Shown here piece after piece: positions 7,517 to 15,480 of a DNA stretch of 34,407 bases (position 1 is the first letter of the stretch; the number at the start of each line of letters is the position of its first letter). Source of the DNA: Sphingobacterium sp. GTDB lineage: Bacteria > Bacteroidota > Bacteroidia > Sphingobacteriales > Sphingobacteriaceae. The stretch is taken from contig JALAGS010000122.1 of the NCBI GenBank assembly GCA_022712315.1, positions 1 to 34,407 on the forward strand. The letters run 5' to 3'. A model generated the notes under the pieces. It was given only the letters and a program-made list of their open reading frames with translations. It had not been told where the DNA came from and ran no database searches. Position numbers and translations under genes: made by a program.

Positions 7517-8020
7517 CTATCTGGCTTGCGCAGTTGCCAACATGCGGTTGACTTCATCGATCATTGATTTTGCTGCATCGTGCATCCGAGGGTTGCCTGC
7601 AAAATCTGCATCCAAAGTGATATGCTTGGACTTATCTTTATAGTTGAACTCTAAATAAAAACGTGGGACTTTAGAATTTGTTGAATCCTGCTGCCATTCA
7701 GGACCGGTCATATCAGTATCCAAGTTCCAAAAGCCGAGCTCCATTGCTTTGCGATGCAGGTATAATAAATCGTCTTTTGTAAATTTTACAGTATCGGTAA
7801 TTAGAGAATCTTTTTTGTCTAAATATTTATAGATACGTGTTTTTGAATTGTATTCGTTGACCATGTGGTTCGGCTCGCCATATTTGAATTCAATGGATTC
7901 AAAATCGGCAAAACGAAAAGGGGCATTTTTGATCATATTACTGTAGTAATAAACACAATACATCAAAAACGGCACAATAATACAAAGGCCCAAAAAAATC
8001 TTCTTACTCTTGATTGTCAT
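7517..8020 (-). CDS. Hypothetical membrane-anchored protein (unknown family)
   Basis: 167 residues. I do not recognise the family. Residues 7-26 (IFLGLCIIVPFLMYCVYYYS) form one uncleaved transmembrane anchor or signal anchor; the remaining 140 residues are polar and would lie in the periplasm. The body alternates short beta-like stretches (IEFKYGEP, KTRIYKYLDKK, RFYLEFNYKDKSKHITLDAD) with a helix rich in M/L around 105-118, and ends in an amphipathic helix. No lipobox, no catalytic motif. A TATTTTTG box on the minus strand at 8044-8037 would start transcription about 11 nt before the ATG. The gene stands alone between two terminated or separate minus-strand genes, so context says little. Confidence 0.7.
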   Translation of the reverse strand: MTIKSKKIFLGLCIIVPFLMYCVYYYSNMIKNAPFRFADFESIEFKYGEPNHMVNEYNSKTRIYKYLDKKDSLITDTVKFTKDDLLYLHRKAMELGFWNLDTDMTGPEWQQDSTNSKVPRFYLEFNYKDKSKHITLDADFAGNPRMHDAAKSMIDEVNRMLATAQAR

Positions 8021-8036
8021 TTCTATAAAATTTTGA

Positions 8037-8044
8037 CAAAAATA
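8037..8044 (-). promoter_or_regulatory. -7 box of the small membrane-anchored protein gene
   Basis: TATTTTTG on the minus strand, a match to TAnnTTTG, 17 nt before the ATG. No clear -33 element at 19-20 bp. Confidence 0.4.
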
Positions 8045-8111
8045 AGGATTTATACAGGGTATAAAAGTTTATATCAAGATATGACATAAAACCTACATGA
8101 AATTCACGCGT

Positions 8112-8684
8112 TTAGATATTGGGAGAGCCCGCGTCAACAAAGGTCTTCGCATACCAACTGTCGGAAAGATCAGAGATAATAACACCTTTCCGTGTCGAAA
8201 CATGAACGAACTTATTATTATGCAGGTATACACCAACATGATCTATTCCATTTCGTCCGAAAGAAAAAAACACGAGATCTCCTTCTTCAAGTTTATCGAC
8301 CTTTTTTCTCTTTACTATTCCTTCCATGTCACGCGAAGTCCGCGGCAAATTCCCTTTGTATACTTCAATATAGAGCAGATTAACAAATCCCGAGCAATCT
8401 ACCCCCGATTTGGTCTGTCCACCCATACGATGCGGTATCCCCATCCAATCGTCAATAAAGGAATAAAGATGCGGATTTAGTTTTTTGGCACTCACATTGA
8501 GCAAGTCTGCATAATTGTCAAGTTTGGATCCCGAAAAAGTTTTTCCACGCGCTGAGCTCGCATCTGTCAAAACCGAACCATTGGAAGAATGTGTTTTGGA
8601 GCTAAGTACCTTTTTCTTCGTTGAACAACTGCTCAAAAATAGAACTGCACCTAAAAAGAAGATAAAATAAGATCTGACACCCAT
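8112..8684 (-). CDS. NlpC/P60 family lipoprotein (peptidoglycan endopeptidase, MepS/Spr-like)
   Basis: 190-residue lipoprotein. The signal peptide ends in the lipobox LSSC with Cys20 as the lipidation site, followed by a basic and Ser-rich linker to about residue 65. The NlpC/P60 (C40) cysteine peptidase domain fills the rest: catalytic Cys97 in GVDCSGF, His149 in DHVGVYL and a third polar residue His161 in FVHVST. The fold is closest in layout to E. coli MepS/Spr, which cuts D,D cross-bridges during wall growth. The protein should act in the periplasm at the outer or inner membrane. Two tandem TAAGTTTG boxes lie upstream. Substrate linkage (D,D or L,D) cannot be read from the sequence. Confidence 0.9.
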   Translation of the reverse strand: MGVRSYFIFFLGAVLFLSSCSTKKKVLSSKTHSSNGSVLTDASSARGKTFSGSKLDNYADLLNVSAKKLNPHLYSFIDDWMGIPHRMGGQTKSGVDCSGFVNLLYIEVYKGNLPRTSRDMEGIVKRKKVDKLEEGDLVFFSFGRNGIDHVGVYLHNNKFVHVSTRKGVIISDLSDSWYAKTFVDAGSPNI

Positions 8685-8710
8685 GCTGTTCGATTTACGT
8701 TCTTGCTTAA

Positions 8711-8759
8711 CAAACTTACTTGCATAACAAACTTAATTAAATTGCTGTTGATATCCAAT
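8711..8759 (-). promoter_or_regulatory. Tandem Bacteroidota promoter boxes of the NlpC/P60 gene
   Basis: Minus strand carries TAAGTTTG twice, at plus 8735-8728 and 8718-8711, inside an AACAAACTTA direct repeat 17 bp apart. The upstream box has an ATTG element 20 bp before it (8759-8756) and predicts a leader of about 38 nt. The downstream copy may be a second start or a duplicated box. Confidence 0.5.
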
Positions 8760-8832
8760 AAATTTGCTTGCCCCCGGAGATTGCTTTTCTTGATAAGAAC
8801 GTCAGATAAGAAAAAGAATTGTTCAGAAATCG

Positions 8833-8840
8833 TAACTTTG
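8833..8840 (+). promoter_or_regulatory. -7 box of the EamA transporter gene
   Basis: TAACTTTG, matching TAnnTTTG, 19 bp before the ATG at 8860. No good -33 element is visible. It supports 8860 over the in-frame TTG at 8854. Confidence 0.45.
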
Positions 8841-8859
8841 ACGCCTAATTTATTTGAGA

Positions 8860-9756
8860 ATGGAAAAATTAAAAGGTGCATTAGCTGTCTTTTTAGGTGC
8901 GAGTAGTTTTGGGATACTATCAACGTTTGTTAAAAAAGCCTATGGTAAAGGGTTGAATTTAGGAGAGGTAACGGGAATTCAAGTATTGTTTGGCATGCTT
9001 ATCCTTTGGCTTATCTATATCATCATCAAACTCTTTTCGGCAAAGTCATTTCACTCTTCAAGCAAGAAATCTTCATGGATCAAGATATTAATCAGTGGTA
9101 CTTCGACCGGTTTGGTGAGCATTCTCTATTACAAATGTGTACAGCTCGTCCCGGCTTCGTTGGCCATCGTACTGCTCATGCAGTATATCTGGATTGGTGT
9201 GGTGATCGAGTTTATCTTTTTCAAGGCAAAACCTTCAAAAAACAACCTGATCGGCATTGGCATTGTACTCATTGCAACATTATTAGCAACTGGGCTTATT
9301 GAAAAAGGCTTGCAGCATCTCAACTTAACAGGTGTTCTATTTGGTCTTTTGGCAGCAACCGCCTATTCGGTCTTCATGATCGTGAACGGCCGTGTCGGCA
9401 ATGACTATCATCCCATTCAAAAAAGTGCCATTATGGTAACAGGGTCCTGTATTCTGATTTTTACCCTATTCCCACCAGCGTATTTATTTAACGGTCAATT
9501 TGATGGTAACTTCCTCTATTTTGGCTTGATCCTTTCGCTATTTGGCACCGTCATCCCGCCTTTATTATTTGCTTATGGCTTACCCAAAACGGGCTTCTCC
9601 TTAGGCGGAATATTGAGTTCGGCTGAACTGCCTGTAGCCACCTGTATGTCATTTTTTATACTTCATGAAAGTGTATCTACAATACAATGGCTCGGCGTAC
9701 TTTTGATCTTGGGTACCGTCATCTGGTTGAACGCAGCAAAGAGCAGCGCACATTAG
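8860..9756 (+). CDS. EamA/RhaT-family (DMT) transporter
   Basis: 298-residue inner-membrane protein with about ten hydrophobic helices in two five-helix halves, the layout of EamA drug/metabolite transporters. The first helix contains GALAVFLGASSFGILSTFVKKA, the usual start of an EamA repeat, and the second repeat opens near residue 155 with LTGVLFGLLAATAYSVFMI. Conserved short motifs include SAELPVATCMSFFILHE in the penultimate helices and the terminal GVLLILGTVIWL. Members export amino acids, nucleotides, toxins or sugars; the substrate is not predictable here. It is monocistronic, followed by a weak hairpin (CCGATC/GATCGG at 9762-9780) and then repeat copy B. Confidence 0.85.
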   Translation: MEKLKGALAVFLGASSFGILSTFVKKAYGKGLNLGEVTGIQVLFGMLILWLIYIIIKLFSAKSFHSSSKKSSWIKILISGTSTGLVSILYYKCVQLVPASLAIVLLMQYIWIGVVIEFIFFKAKPSKNNLIGIGIVLIATLLATGLIEKGLQHLNLTGVLFGLLAATAYSVFMIVNGRVGNDYHPIQKSAIMVTGSCILIFTLFPPAYLFNGQFDGNFLYFGLILSLFGTVIPPLLFAYGLPKTGFSLGGILSSAELPVATCMSFFILHESVSTIQWLGVLLILGTVIWLNAAKSSAH

Positions 9757-9850
9757 CGGTACCGATCACCTTTCGATCGGATTTCTGACATCAATTTGAG
9801 AAGAAATGCACCTGCATACAGCAATCAATAAGGGAACTATGGAATTCCCT

Positions 9851-9941
9851 TTAACAAAACCTTCATGATTTCGTAGACACCAACAGCAATGAAAGCGGAA
9901 TGAAGCTTCTTTCTGGCCAATAACAGCGGACACATTTAGAA
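9851..9941 (+). repeat. Interspersed ~80-bp repeat, copy B
   Basis: Core 9860-9941 matches copy C at about 80% by eye and copy A slightly less. It shares TTAACAA upstream of the core with copy C (9851-9857). The copy lies in the gap between convergent genes and runs straight into the bidirectional terminator at 9941-9977: its closing AGAAAA forms part of the terminator's A-run. Confidence 0.8.
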
Positions 9942-9977
9942 AAAAAGGCAATCTTATTAGAGAAGATTGCCTTTTTT
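9941..9977. terminator. Bidirectional terminator between EamA gene and mtaB
   Basis: AAAAAAGGCAATCTT (9941-9955) pairs with AAGATTGCCTTTTTT (9963-9977), a perfect 15-bp stem with a 7-nt loop and A/T runs on both sides. It can serve both the plus-strand EamA gene and the minus-strand mtaB gene. Confidence 0.88.
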
Positions 9978-10000
9978 GTATGTTATAAATCTTTAGCGGA

Positions 10001-11323
10001 CTAATGTGCCAGTGTCTCCGGGATTTCTTCTACCTCCACTTCACAGGAATCCGTTACTTCCATAAATTTAACTGGCACAACCTCATTTACCAATAATGGA
10101 TCATATAAGGTCCGTACTTTAACATAGTTTTTAGAAAAACCATGCATGTAACCGTCTTTTTCATCAGCCTCAAATAAAACATCGCCGGTCTCACCAAGTT
10201 GTGACTCATAAAAAGCACGGCGCTTTTTCTCCGAAAGGATATGCAGCATTTTGCTCCGGTCACTACGTTGCGCTCCCGGTACGGCACCTTCCATTTGAGC
10301 AGCAATGGTATTTTCTCTTTCTGAGTATGTAAAGACATGTAGATAAGAAATATCCATATCATTCAAGAAATTATAGGTATCGATAAAGTCCTCACGTGTC
10401 TCTCCCGGAAACCCTACGATAACGTCAACACCGATACAGCAATTAGGCATTAAAGACTTGATAAATGCAACACGCTCGGTATATAGCTCTCTTTTGTACC
10501 TTCTGCGCATTAAACTCAGAATTTTATTGCTTCCAGACTGCAATGGCATATGGAAATGCGGTACAAACCGTTTGGATTGTGCCACAAACTCAATAATATC
10601 ATTGGAAAGAAGATTAGGCTCTATCGAGGAAATCCGAATTCTATCGATACCTTCGACTTCATCCAGTGCTCTCACCAAATCCAAGAATCGGTCTTCGCGC
10701 TTACCATCCCGAATACCAAAATCGCCAATGTTTACTCCTGTCAAAACGATCTCTTTGACGCCTGAAGCTGCAATTTCTTCTGCTTGACGCACAATATCTT
10801 CGATCTTACCCGAACGGCTTCCACCGCGTGCCAAAGGAATCGTACAAAATGTACATGAATAGTCGCACCCGTCCTGTACCTTGAGAAAGGTGCGGGTACG
10901 GTCACCAATTGAATATGCCGATACAAATTGATTGGTCTCATCGATTGGACCATTATAAACGATCGTTTTTTCTTGTTTCGTCAAATCATTGATATGCTCG
11001 ATGATATTAAACTTTTCAGCCGCACCTAAGACCATATCCACTCCGGGAATTTCTGCAATCTCTTTTGGTTTCAGCTGCGCATAACAGCCAACGATTGTAA
11101 TATAGGCATTGGGAGAGTGCTTTAAAGCTTCCTTAACTACTTTTCTACACTTCTTGTCAGCATTATCCGTTACCGAACATGTATTGATTACATAAACGTC
11201 TGCACGGCTATTGAACGCTGTGGTATCATAGCCTGCATCTTTAAATAAACGACCGATGGATGATGTCTCCGAATAATTCAGTTTACATCCAAGTGTATAA
11301 AAAGCTACTTTTTTATTCTCCAT
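10001..11323 (-). CDS. mtaB: tRNA t6A37 methylthiotransferase MtaB (radical SAM)
   Basis: 440-residue cytoplasmic enzyme that adds a methylthio group to N6-threonylcarbamoyladenosine at tRNA position 37 (ms2t6A). The N-terminal methylthiotransferase domain has three cluster cysteines, C13 (LGCKLN), C49 (NTCSVT) and C80 (VGCYAQ). The radical SAM domain has the CxxxCxxC motif at C153-C157-C160 (CDYSCTFC). The C-terminal stretch from about 375 on looks like a TRAM RNA-binding domain. The KLNYSET opening and the lack of MiaB-specific features favour MtaB over MiaB or RimO. I start at the ATG at 11323; the in-frame TTG at 11335 falls within a TAATTTTG promoter-like box. TsaB, needed to make its t6A substrate, is encoded at 32.2-32.9 kb. 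Confidence 0.9.
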   Translation of the reverse strand: MENKKVAFYTLGCKLNYSETSSIGRLFKDAGYDTTAFNSRADVYVINTCSVTDNADKKCRKVVKEALKHSPNAYITIVGCYAQLKPKEIAEIPGVDMVLGAAEKFNIIEHINDLTKQEKTIVYNGPIDETNQFVSAYSIGDRTRTFLKVQDGCDYSCTFCTIPLARGGSRSGKIEDIVRQAEEIAASGVKEIVLTGVNIGDFGIRDGKREDRFLDLVRALDEVEGIDRIRISSIEPNLLSNDIIEFVAQSKRFVPHFHMPLQSGSNKILSLMRRRYKRELYTERVAFIKSLMPNCCIGVDVIVGFPGETREDFIDTYNFLNDMDISYLHVFTYSERENTIAAQMEGAVPGAQRSDRSKMLHILSEKKRRAFYESQLGETGDVLFEADEKDGYMHGFSKNYVKVRTLYDPLLVNEVVPVKFMEVTDSCEVEVEEIPETLAH

Positions 11324-11332
11324 AATATTTTG

Positions 11333-11340
11333 CAAAATTA
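11333..11340 (-). promoter_or_regulatory. -7 box of mtaB
   Basis: TAATTTTG on the minus strand, matching TAnnTTTG, only 9 nt before the ATG. If used, the mRNA would have a leader of about 4 nt. No -33 element is obvious. Confidence 0.4.
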
Positions 11341-11591
11341 CATTTTTTTTCAGTAACCCCTCTTATCATTTTAAGTTTTGACTTTCTCGTTATAAGGATT
11401 TTCCTTAGTTTTGACTATCTTAAAAGGTTGAATGCATCAGTAGCTTATTCAAGGCTGAAGAAATCAAATTCGAACATCATGCATTCAAATATCTCCCGAT
11501 TGAGAATCAAACATATAAAATAGCGCTGGTCGTTTCATTACAGTTTGACGATAGCATTGATATTTAGTATTTAATAATTACTTTTTTACAG

Positions 11592-12413
11592 ATGAAACAA
11601 TATTTAGATTTACTCAGACATGTATATACGAATGGTGTTGTAAAGACAGATCGTACGGGCACGGGCACCAAAAGTGTCTTTGGATATCAGATGCGTTTCA
11701 ACCTTCAGGAAGGCTTCCCTTTGGTAACAACCAAAAAATTACACCTGCGGTCCATCATCCATGAGTTGATCTGGTTTCTAAAAGGTGAAACCAATATTCA
11801 GTATCTCAAAGAAAATGGCGTGAGCATTTGGGATGAATGGGCTGACGAACAAGGAAATTTAGGTCCTGTATATGGATCACAATGGCGTTCTTGGCCGACA
11901 CCTGACGGTCGTCATATTGATCAGATTGCTCAGGTTATCAACCAGCTTAAAAATTCTCCAGATTCTCGCCGCATTATTGTATCAGCATGGAATGTCGCTG
12001 AAATAGAGCATATGGCATTACCACCCTGCCATGCTTTTTTTCAATTTTATGTCGCTCCGGCACAACCTGAAAAAGGAATTTTAAAGCCACAATTATCTTG
12101 TCAACTTTATCAGCGAAGTGCAGATATATTCTTGGGGGTACCTTTCAACATTGCTTCATACGCGCTTCTGACCATGATGGTTGCCCAAGTGTGTGATATG
12201 GAAGCGGCAGAATTTATACATACCTTAGGCGACGCACATATTTATAGCAACCACTTTGAGCAAACAGAACTACAGTTGAGCCGGGATCCAAAACCCCTAC
12301 CGCAACTAAAAATCAATCCTAATGTGAAAGATATTTTTGATTTCAAATTCGAAGATTTTGAATTGTTAAACTACGAATCACATCCTCATATCAAAGCGCC
12401 TGTGGCCGTTTAG
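11592..12413 (+). CDS. thyA: Thymidylate synthase
   Basis: 273-residue cytoplasmic enzyme that converts dUMP to dTMP with methylene-tetrahydrofolate. The catalytic cysteine is C146 in [13 protein letters not shown]; phosphate-binding arginines appear in RTGTGT (21-26) and [12 protein letters not shown] (123-134), and the folate/dUMP region [16 protein letters not shown] follows. The C-terminus ends in APVAV as in most ThyA proteins. Length is close to the E. coli enzyme (264). folA follows 64 bp downstream, so the enzyme that regenerates tetrahydrofolate is probably co-expressed. The 256-bp gap upstream contains a repeated AGTTTTGACT motif but no clear promoter. Confidence 0.97.
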   Translation: MKQYLDLLRHVYTNGVVKTDRTGTGTKSVFGYQMRFNLQEGFPLVTTKKLHLRSIIHELIWFLKGETNIQYLKENGVSIWDEWADEQGNLGPVYGSQWRSWPTPDGRHIDQIAQVINQLKNSPDSRRIIVSAWNVAEIEHMALPPCHAFFQFYVAPAQPEKGILKPQLSCQLYQRSADIFLGVPFNIASYALLTMMVAQVCDMEAAEFIHTLGDAHIYSNHFEQTELQLSRDPKPLPQLKINPNVKDIFDFKFEDFELLNYESHPHIKAPVAV

Positions 12414-12477
12414 TAATCAAAGCTGAGAATTTTTGCAATAACATTATTTTAGAGGACGACTAATCACCCTATTAAAA

Positions 12478-12972
12478 ATGAGTAATCCAACGATCACATT
12501 AATCGTAGCTGCTTCGGAAAACAATGCAATTGGCATCGACAATCAGATGCCCTGGCATTTACCCAACGACTTTAAATATTTCAAAAAAAATACCATTGAG
12601 CACTCCGTTCTGATGGGTAGAAAAACCTTTGAAGCCATAGGCAAAGCATTGCCGGACAGAAGGAATATTGTCATCACACGCAACGCAGATTTTCAGGGCG
12701 AAAATATTGATGTCGCCAATAGTATCCAGGAGGCACTTTTATATTGCCGTGACGAACGTGAGGTATTTATTATTGGCGGCGCAAACATCTACCAGCAGGC
12801 CCTTCCACTAGCAAACAAAGTACTTTTAACACGGGTGCATACAACCATCAAAGGAGATGCTTTCTTTCCTGACTTACCGGCTGAAGAATGGAAGTTAGTT
12901 TCCTCAGATGCGCATCAGGCAGATGAAAAACACGCATTTGCTTATACCTTTGAAGTTTATACAAGAAAATAG
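12478..12972 (+). CDS. folA: Dihydrofolate reductase
   Basis: 164-residue cytoplasmic enzyme reducing dihydrofolate to tetrahydrofolate with NADPH. Diagnostic features: AIGIDNQMPWHLPNDFKYFK with the active-site acid D31, the NADPH-binding MGRKTFEAIGKALPDR segment and the IIGGANIYQQALP motif. Size is that of chromosomal trimethoprim-sensitive type enzymes; nothing suggests a plasmid-type resistant form. It pairs with thyA, whose reaction produces dihydrofolate. The ATG is preceded by TTAAAA rather than a Shine-Dalgarno. No terminator hairpin is visible after it. Confidence 0.96.
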   Translation: MSNPTITLIVAASENNAIGIDNQMPWHLPNDFKYFKKNTIEHSVLMGRKTFEAIGKALPDRRNIVITRNADFQGENIDVANSIQEALLYCRDEREVFIIGGANIYQQALPLANKVLLTRVHTTIKGDAFFPDLPAEEWKLVSSDAHQADEKHAFAYTFEVYTRK

Positions 12973-13032
12973 ATCCATGTGTATTAAAAACAAGTTGCTG
13001 ATATGCACCGGAACACCTCTTTTGATTTGCCC

Positions 13033-13074
13033 ATTTTGAAAACTTGAACTATTTATTTGAAAACTTGAGCTATT
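13033..13074. repeat. 21-bp tandem direct repeat upstream of serine hydrolase
   Basis: TTTGAAAACTTGAACTATT (13035-13053) and TTTGAAAACTTGAGCTATT (13056-13074) differ at one base and are 21 bp apart, two helical turns. The second unit ends 14 bp before the start codon at 13089. Confidence 0.6.
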
Positions 13075-13088
13075 AAACTGTTAGACAC

Positions 13089-14333
13089 ATGCACAAATAC
13101 CTCATCTTAATTTTTATCTTATTCATGTCAGATGCATACGCTCAAAAGGTAGATACCCTATACTTGGAAAGGCTGCTCCAGAGCCATCCGGATCTATTTC
13201 AGAAAATATTAAGTCATCCGACTAAAAACGAGGTACAGATCCTTTACACACAGATTGATCGTGATAAATCCAACATACCGCATTTTAAGACCTATAGCTA
13301 TCGCCTTAATCCACATTGGTATTTTTATCCGGCAAGCACTGTAAAACTTCCGACCGCAATTCTAGCATTAGAAAAAGTCAATGACCTACAGGTTGCCGGT
13401 CTCAGCAAAGACACTCCACTACGCATTGATTCTGCCTTCGAGAAACAGACAAGGGTATCCATAGACGAATCTGCTGCCAATGGTCTTCCTTCCGTGGCGC
13501 AATATGTAAAAAAAATCCTATTGACCAGTGACAACGATGCCCAGAATAGGCTCTTTGAATTTGTCGGCCGTGCGGAGCTCAATGCAAAACTTAAAAAATA
13601 CGGCACCAAGTACAGCCGTATCGTCAACCGTCTCGCTATAGGTGACAAGGGTATCTGGGCCAAACATACCAATCCAGTCATCTTTTACAATGGGAAGGAT
13701 ATTATTTATAAACAAGAAGCACAGTTCGATCCCAAAGACTATGCTATCGAGCTGTCGAATACGCTTCAAGGAAAGGGTTATATGAACGACAAAGATGAGC
13801 TAGTCCATGAACCCTGGAGTTTTGAGGGGTTAAATGTCTACGCTCTTGAAGATCAACAGCTCATCCTAAAGAAATTGTTATTTCCTGAAGTGTTTCAGCC
13901 TAAAGATAGATTTAATCTGAAAAAAGAGGATTATGCCCTACTCTATGATTATATGTCGCGCTACCCCTTTGAATCAGATTTCCCGAAATATGACTCAACA
14001 GAATTCTGGCCAACGTATAGCAAGCTTCTTTTTTATGGTCGTGAAAAAAATGCAACATTAAACCCCAACATCCGAATCTTTAACAAGTATGGAGATTCTT
14101 ATGGCTATAATATTGACAATGCCTATATCGTCGACTTCGAACATGGGGTAGAATTTATGCTAGCCGTTGTTGTGCAGTCCAATGAAAATGGCATCTACAA
14201 CGATGGACGCTATGAATACGAAACGGTAACTTACCCATTTTTAAAAAATATCGGGCAGGTAATTTATCAGGAAGAGCTGAAAAGGGTGAAAAAGTTTAAA
14301 CCTGATCTGTCTAAATTTGATTTCAGAAAATAA
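13089..14333 (+). CDS. Exported serine hydrolase (beta-lactamase/transpeptidase-like fold)
   Basis: 414 residues. A signal peptide covers residues 1-18 (ending SDAYA-QK). The three motifs of penicillin-interacting serine enzymes can be read in order: SxxK as S83-T-V-K86 in FYPASTVKLPTA, SDN at 147-149 in LTSDNDAQNRLFE, and a KxG-type triad as KYG in FNKYGDSYGYN about 330 residues in. The spacing and the STVK/SDN pair are like class A beta-lactamases, but the protein is about 120 residues longer than those and lacks their ExxLN region, so a housekeeping carboxypeptidase/esterase-like role is at least as likely as drug resistance. It should act in the periplasm. The gene has its own upstream tandem repeat and a terminator, so it is probably monocistronic. 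Confidence 0.8.
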   Translation: MHKYLILIFILFMSDAYAQKVDTLYLERLLQSHPDLFQKILSHPTKNEVQILYTQIDRDKSNIPHFKTYSYRLNPHWYFYPASTVKLPTAILALEKVNDLQVAGLSKDTPLRIDSAFEKQTRVSIDESAANGLPSVAQYVKKILLTSDNDAQNRLFEFVGRAELNAKLKKYGTKYSRIVNRLAIGDKGIWAKHTNPVIFYNGKDIIYKQEAQFDPKDYAIELSNTLQGKGYMNDKDELVHEPWSFEGLNVYALEDQQLILKKLLFPEVFQPKDRFNLKKEDYALLYDYMSRYPFESDFPKYDSTEFWPTYSKLLFYGREKNATLNPNIRIFNKYGDSYGYNIDNAYIVDFEHGVEFMLAVVVQSNENGIYNDGRYEYETVTYPFLKNIGQVIYQEELKRVKKFKPDLSKFDFRK

Positions 14334-14338
14334 AATAC

Positions 14339-14373
14339 AAAGACGGCCTTCAAAAATTGAAAGCCGTCTTTTG
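14339..14373 (+). terminator. Intrinsic terminator after serine hydrolase
   Basis: AAAGACGGC (14339-14347) pairs with GCCGTCTTT (14363-14371), with an inner TTCAA/TTGAA extension, then TTG. The A-run on its left also suits termination of minus-strand transcription coming from ddl. Confidence 0.8.
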
Positions 14374-14454
14374 TTATCTTTGAGTATCGCTGCATATTTT
14401 TATCAACTACAGCTGCAAGGCCCCTCATTTCAGGGCTATTAAAATAGGACAATA

Positions 14455-15462
14455 CTATTTCGATTGCAAGGCTGTTTCGATCAACTCGCCATAGAAATCG
14501 CCTTCTTTCATTCCAAAAGCCCGTACTTGCTGTGGGATAAAACTTTGCGCAGTCTGTCCCGGAATAGTATTGATTTCGATAAAATAAAATTTATCGGTAT
14601 CGTTTTCCAAAAAGAAATCTACACGGACCATACCTTTGCAGTTCAATCTGACGTAGATCTCTCTCAAAATACGTGCTGCACGCTCCTGCAGTTCAATAGT
14701 CAGTTCCGCCGGTGTAATCTCTTCGGTCAATCCGGGTACATATTTCGCTTCATAGTCAAAAAATTCGCGTGTAGTGCGTACTTCGGTGGCCGGTAAAACG
14801 ACCAGTTCGCCTTTCGAATTTCGAAAAATTCCTTCCGAAAATTCGCGTCCGGTTACAAATTCTTCTACAATAACCTGTTTCCCTGTATTTTCAGCATCAA
14901 ACGCTTTATCGATCGCTTCTTGCAGTTGCGTGGATGCCTTCACCTTGGTCATGCCGATGCTGCTTCCGCCTGCATTAGGTTTCACAAAATAAGGCAGGGA
15001 AAGATTGCTTTCGACGATTTTGATCGCCTCAGACCGCTGCGATTCGAATAATAAGACGGATTTTGCTAAATGCAGTTCTGGAATATCCGTTAAGATCGCT
15101 TTTGTATACCCTTTATTCATCGTCAGCGCGGAAGTCAGGGCATCACATGATGTATAAGGAATATCTAGTAAATCAAAATAGCTCTGAAGTCTTCCATCTT
15201 CTCCAGGTACACCATGCACCATAATAAATGCCAAGTCAAAGGTCAGGATCTCCCCGTTCAATGGAAGCGTAAAATCTGCTTTTGAAATCGGGTGACACTT
15301 ACCATCTAAATCTTCATAGTACCATGCTTCTTTGCTCACTGTAATCAAATACACATCATATTTGTCGTGATCAAGCTGAGAATTGACAAAGGCAGAACTT
15401 TTAAAAGAAACTTCTGCCTCTCCTGTATAACCTCCAGTTATTAATGCTATTTTTGCTTTCAT
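14455..15462 (-). CDS. ddl: D-alanine--D-alanine ligase
   Basis: 335-residue cytoplasmic ATP-grasp enzyme joining two D-alanines for the peptidoglycan stem peptide. Visible features: the N-terminal KIALITGGYTGEAEVSFKS, VHGVPGEDGRLQSYFDLLDI, the ATP-grasp segment YFVKPNAGGSSIGMTKV, VEEFVTGREFSEGI, and the metal/substrate region RVDFFLENDTDKFYFIEINT followed by PGQTAQS. The start is the ATG at 15462; upstream in-frame codons from 15504 lie across the promoter. A TATATTTG box overlaps an 8-bp perfect palindrome just before the gene. It diverges from the PASTA protein gene, and mltG is close by: a cell-wall block. Confidence 0.96.
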   Translation of the reverse strand: MKAKIALITGGYTGEAEVSFKSSAFVNSQLDHDKYDVYLITVSKEAWYYEDLDGKCHPISKADFTLPLNGEILTFDLAFIMVHGVPGEDGRLQSYFDLLDIPYTSCDALTSALTMNKGYTKAILTDIPELHLAKSVLLFESQRSEAIKIVESNLSLPYFVKPNAGGSSIGMTKVKASTQLQEAIDKAFDAENTGKQVIVEEFVTGREFSEGIFRNSKGELVVLPATEVRTTREFFDYEAKYVPGLTEEITPAELTIELQERAARILREIYVRLNCKGMVRVDFFLENDTDKFYFIEINTIPGQTAQSFIPQQVRAFGMKEGDFYGELIETALQSK

Positions 15463-15480
15463 AAATTTTAGCGATTCGAA

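Noticed and set aside
8097..8480. 127-codon plus-strand frame opposite the NlpC/P60 gene
   Set aside because: Antisense shadow of a clearly conserved enzyme; no own motifs.
10001..11323. Assignment as MiaB or RimO
   Set aside because: The GCKLNYSET start and overall segment pattern fit MtaB better; MiaB has a GCQMN-type start and RimO a GCxKN-type one.
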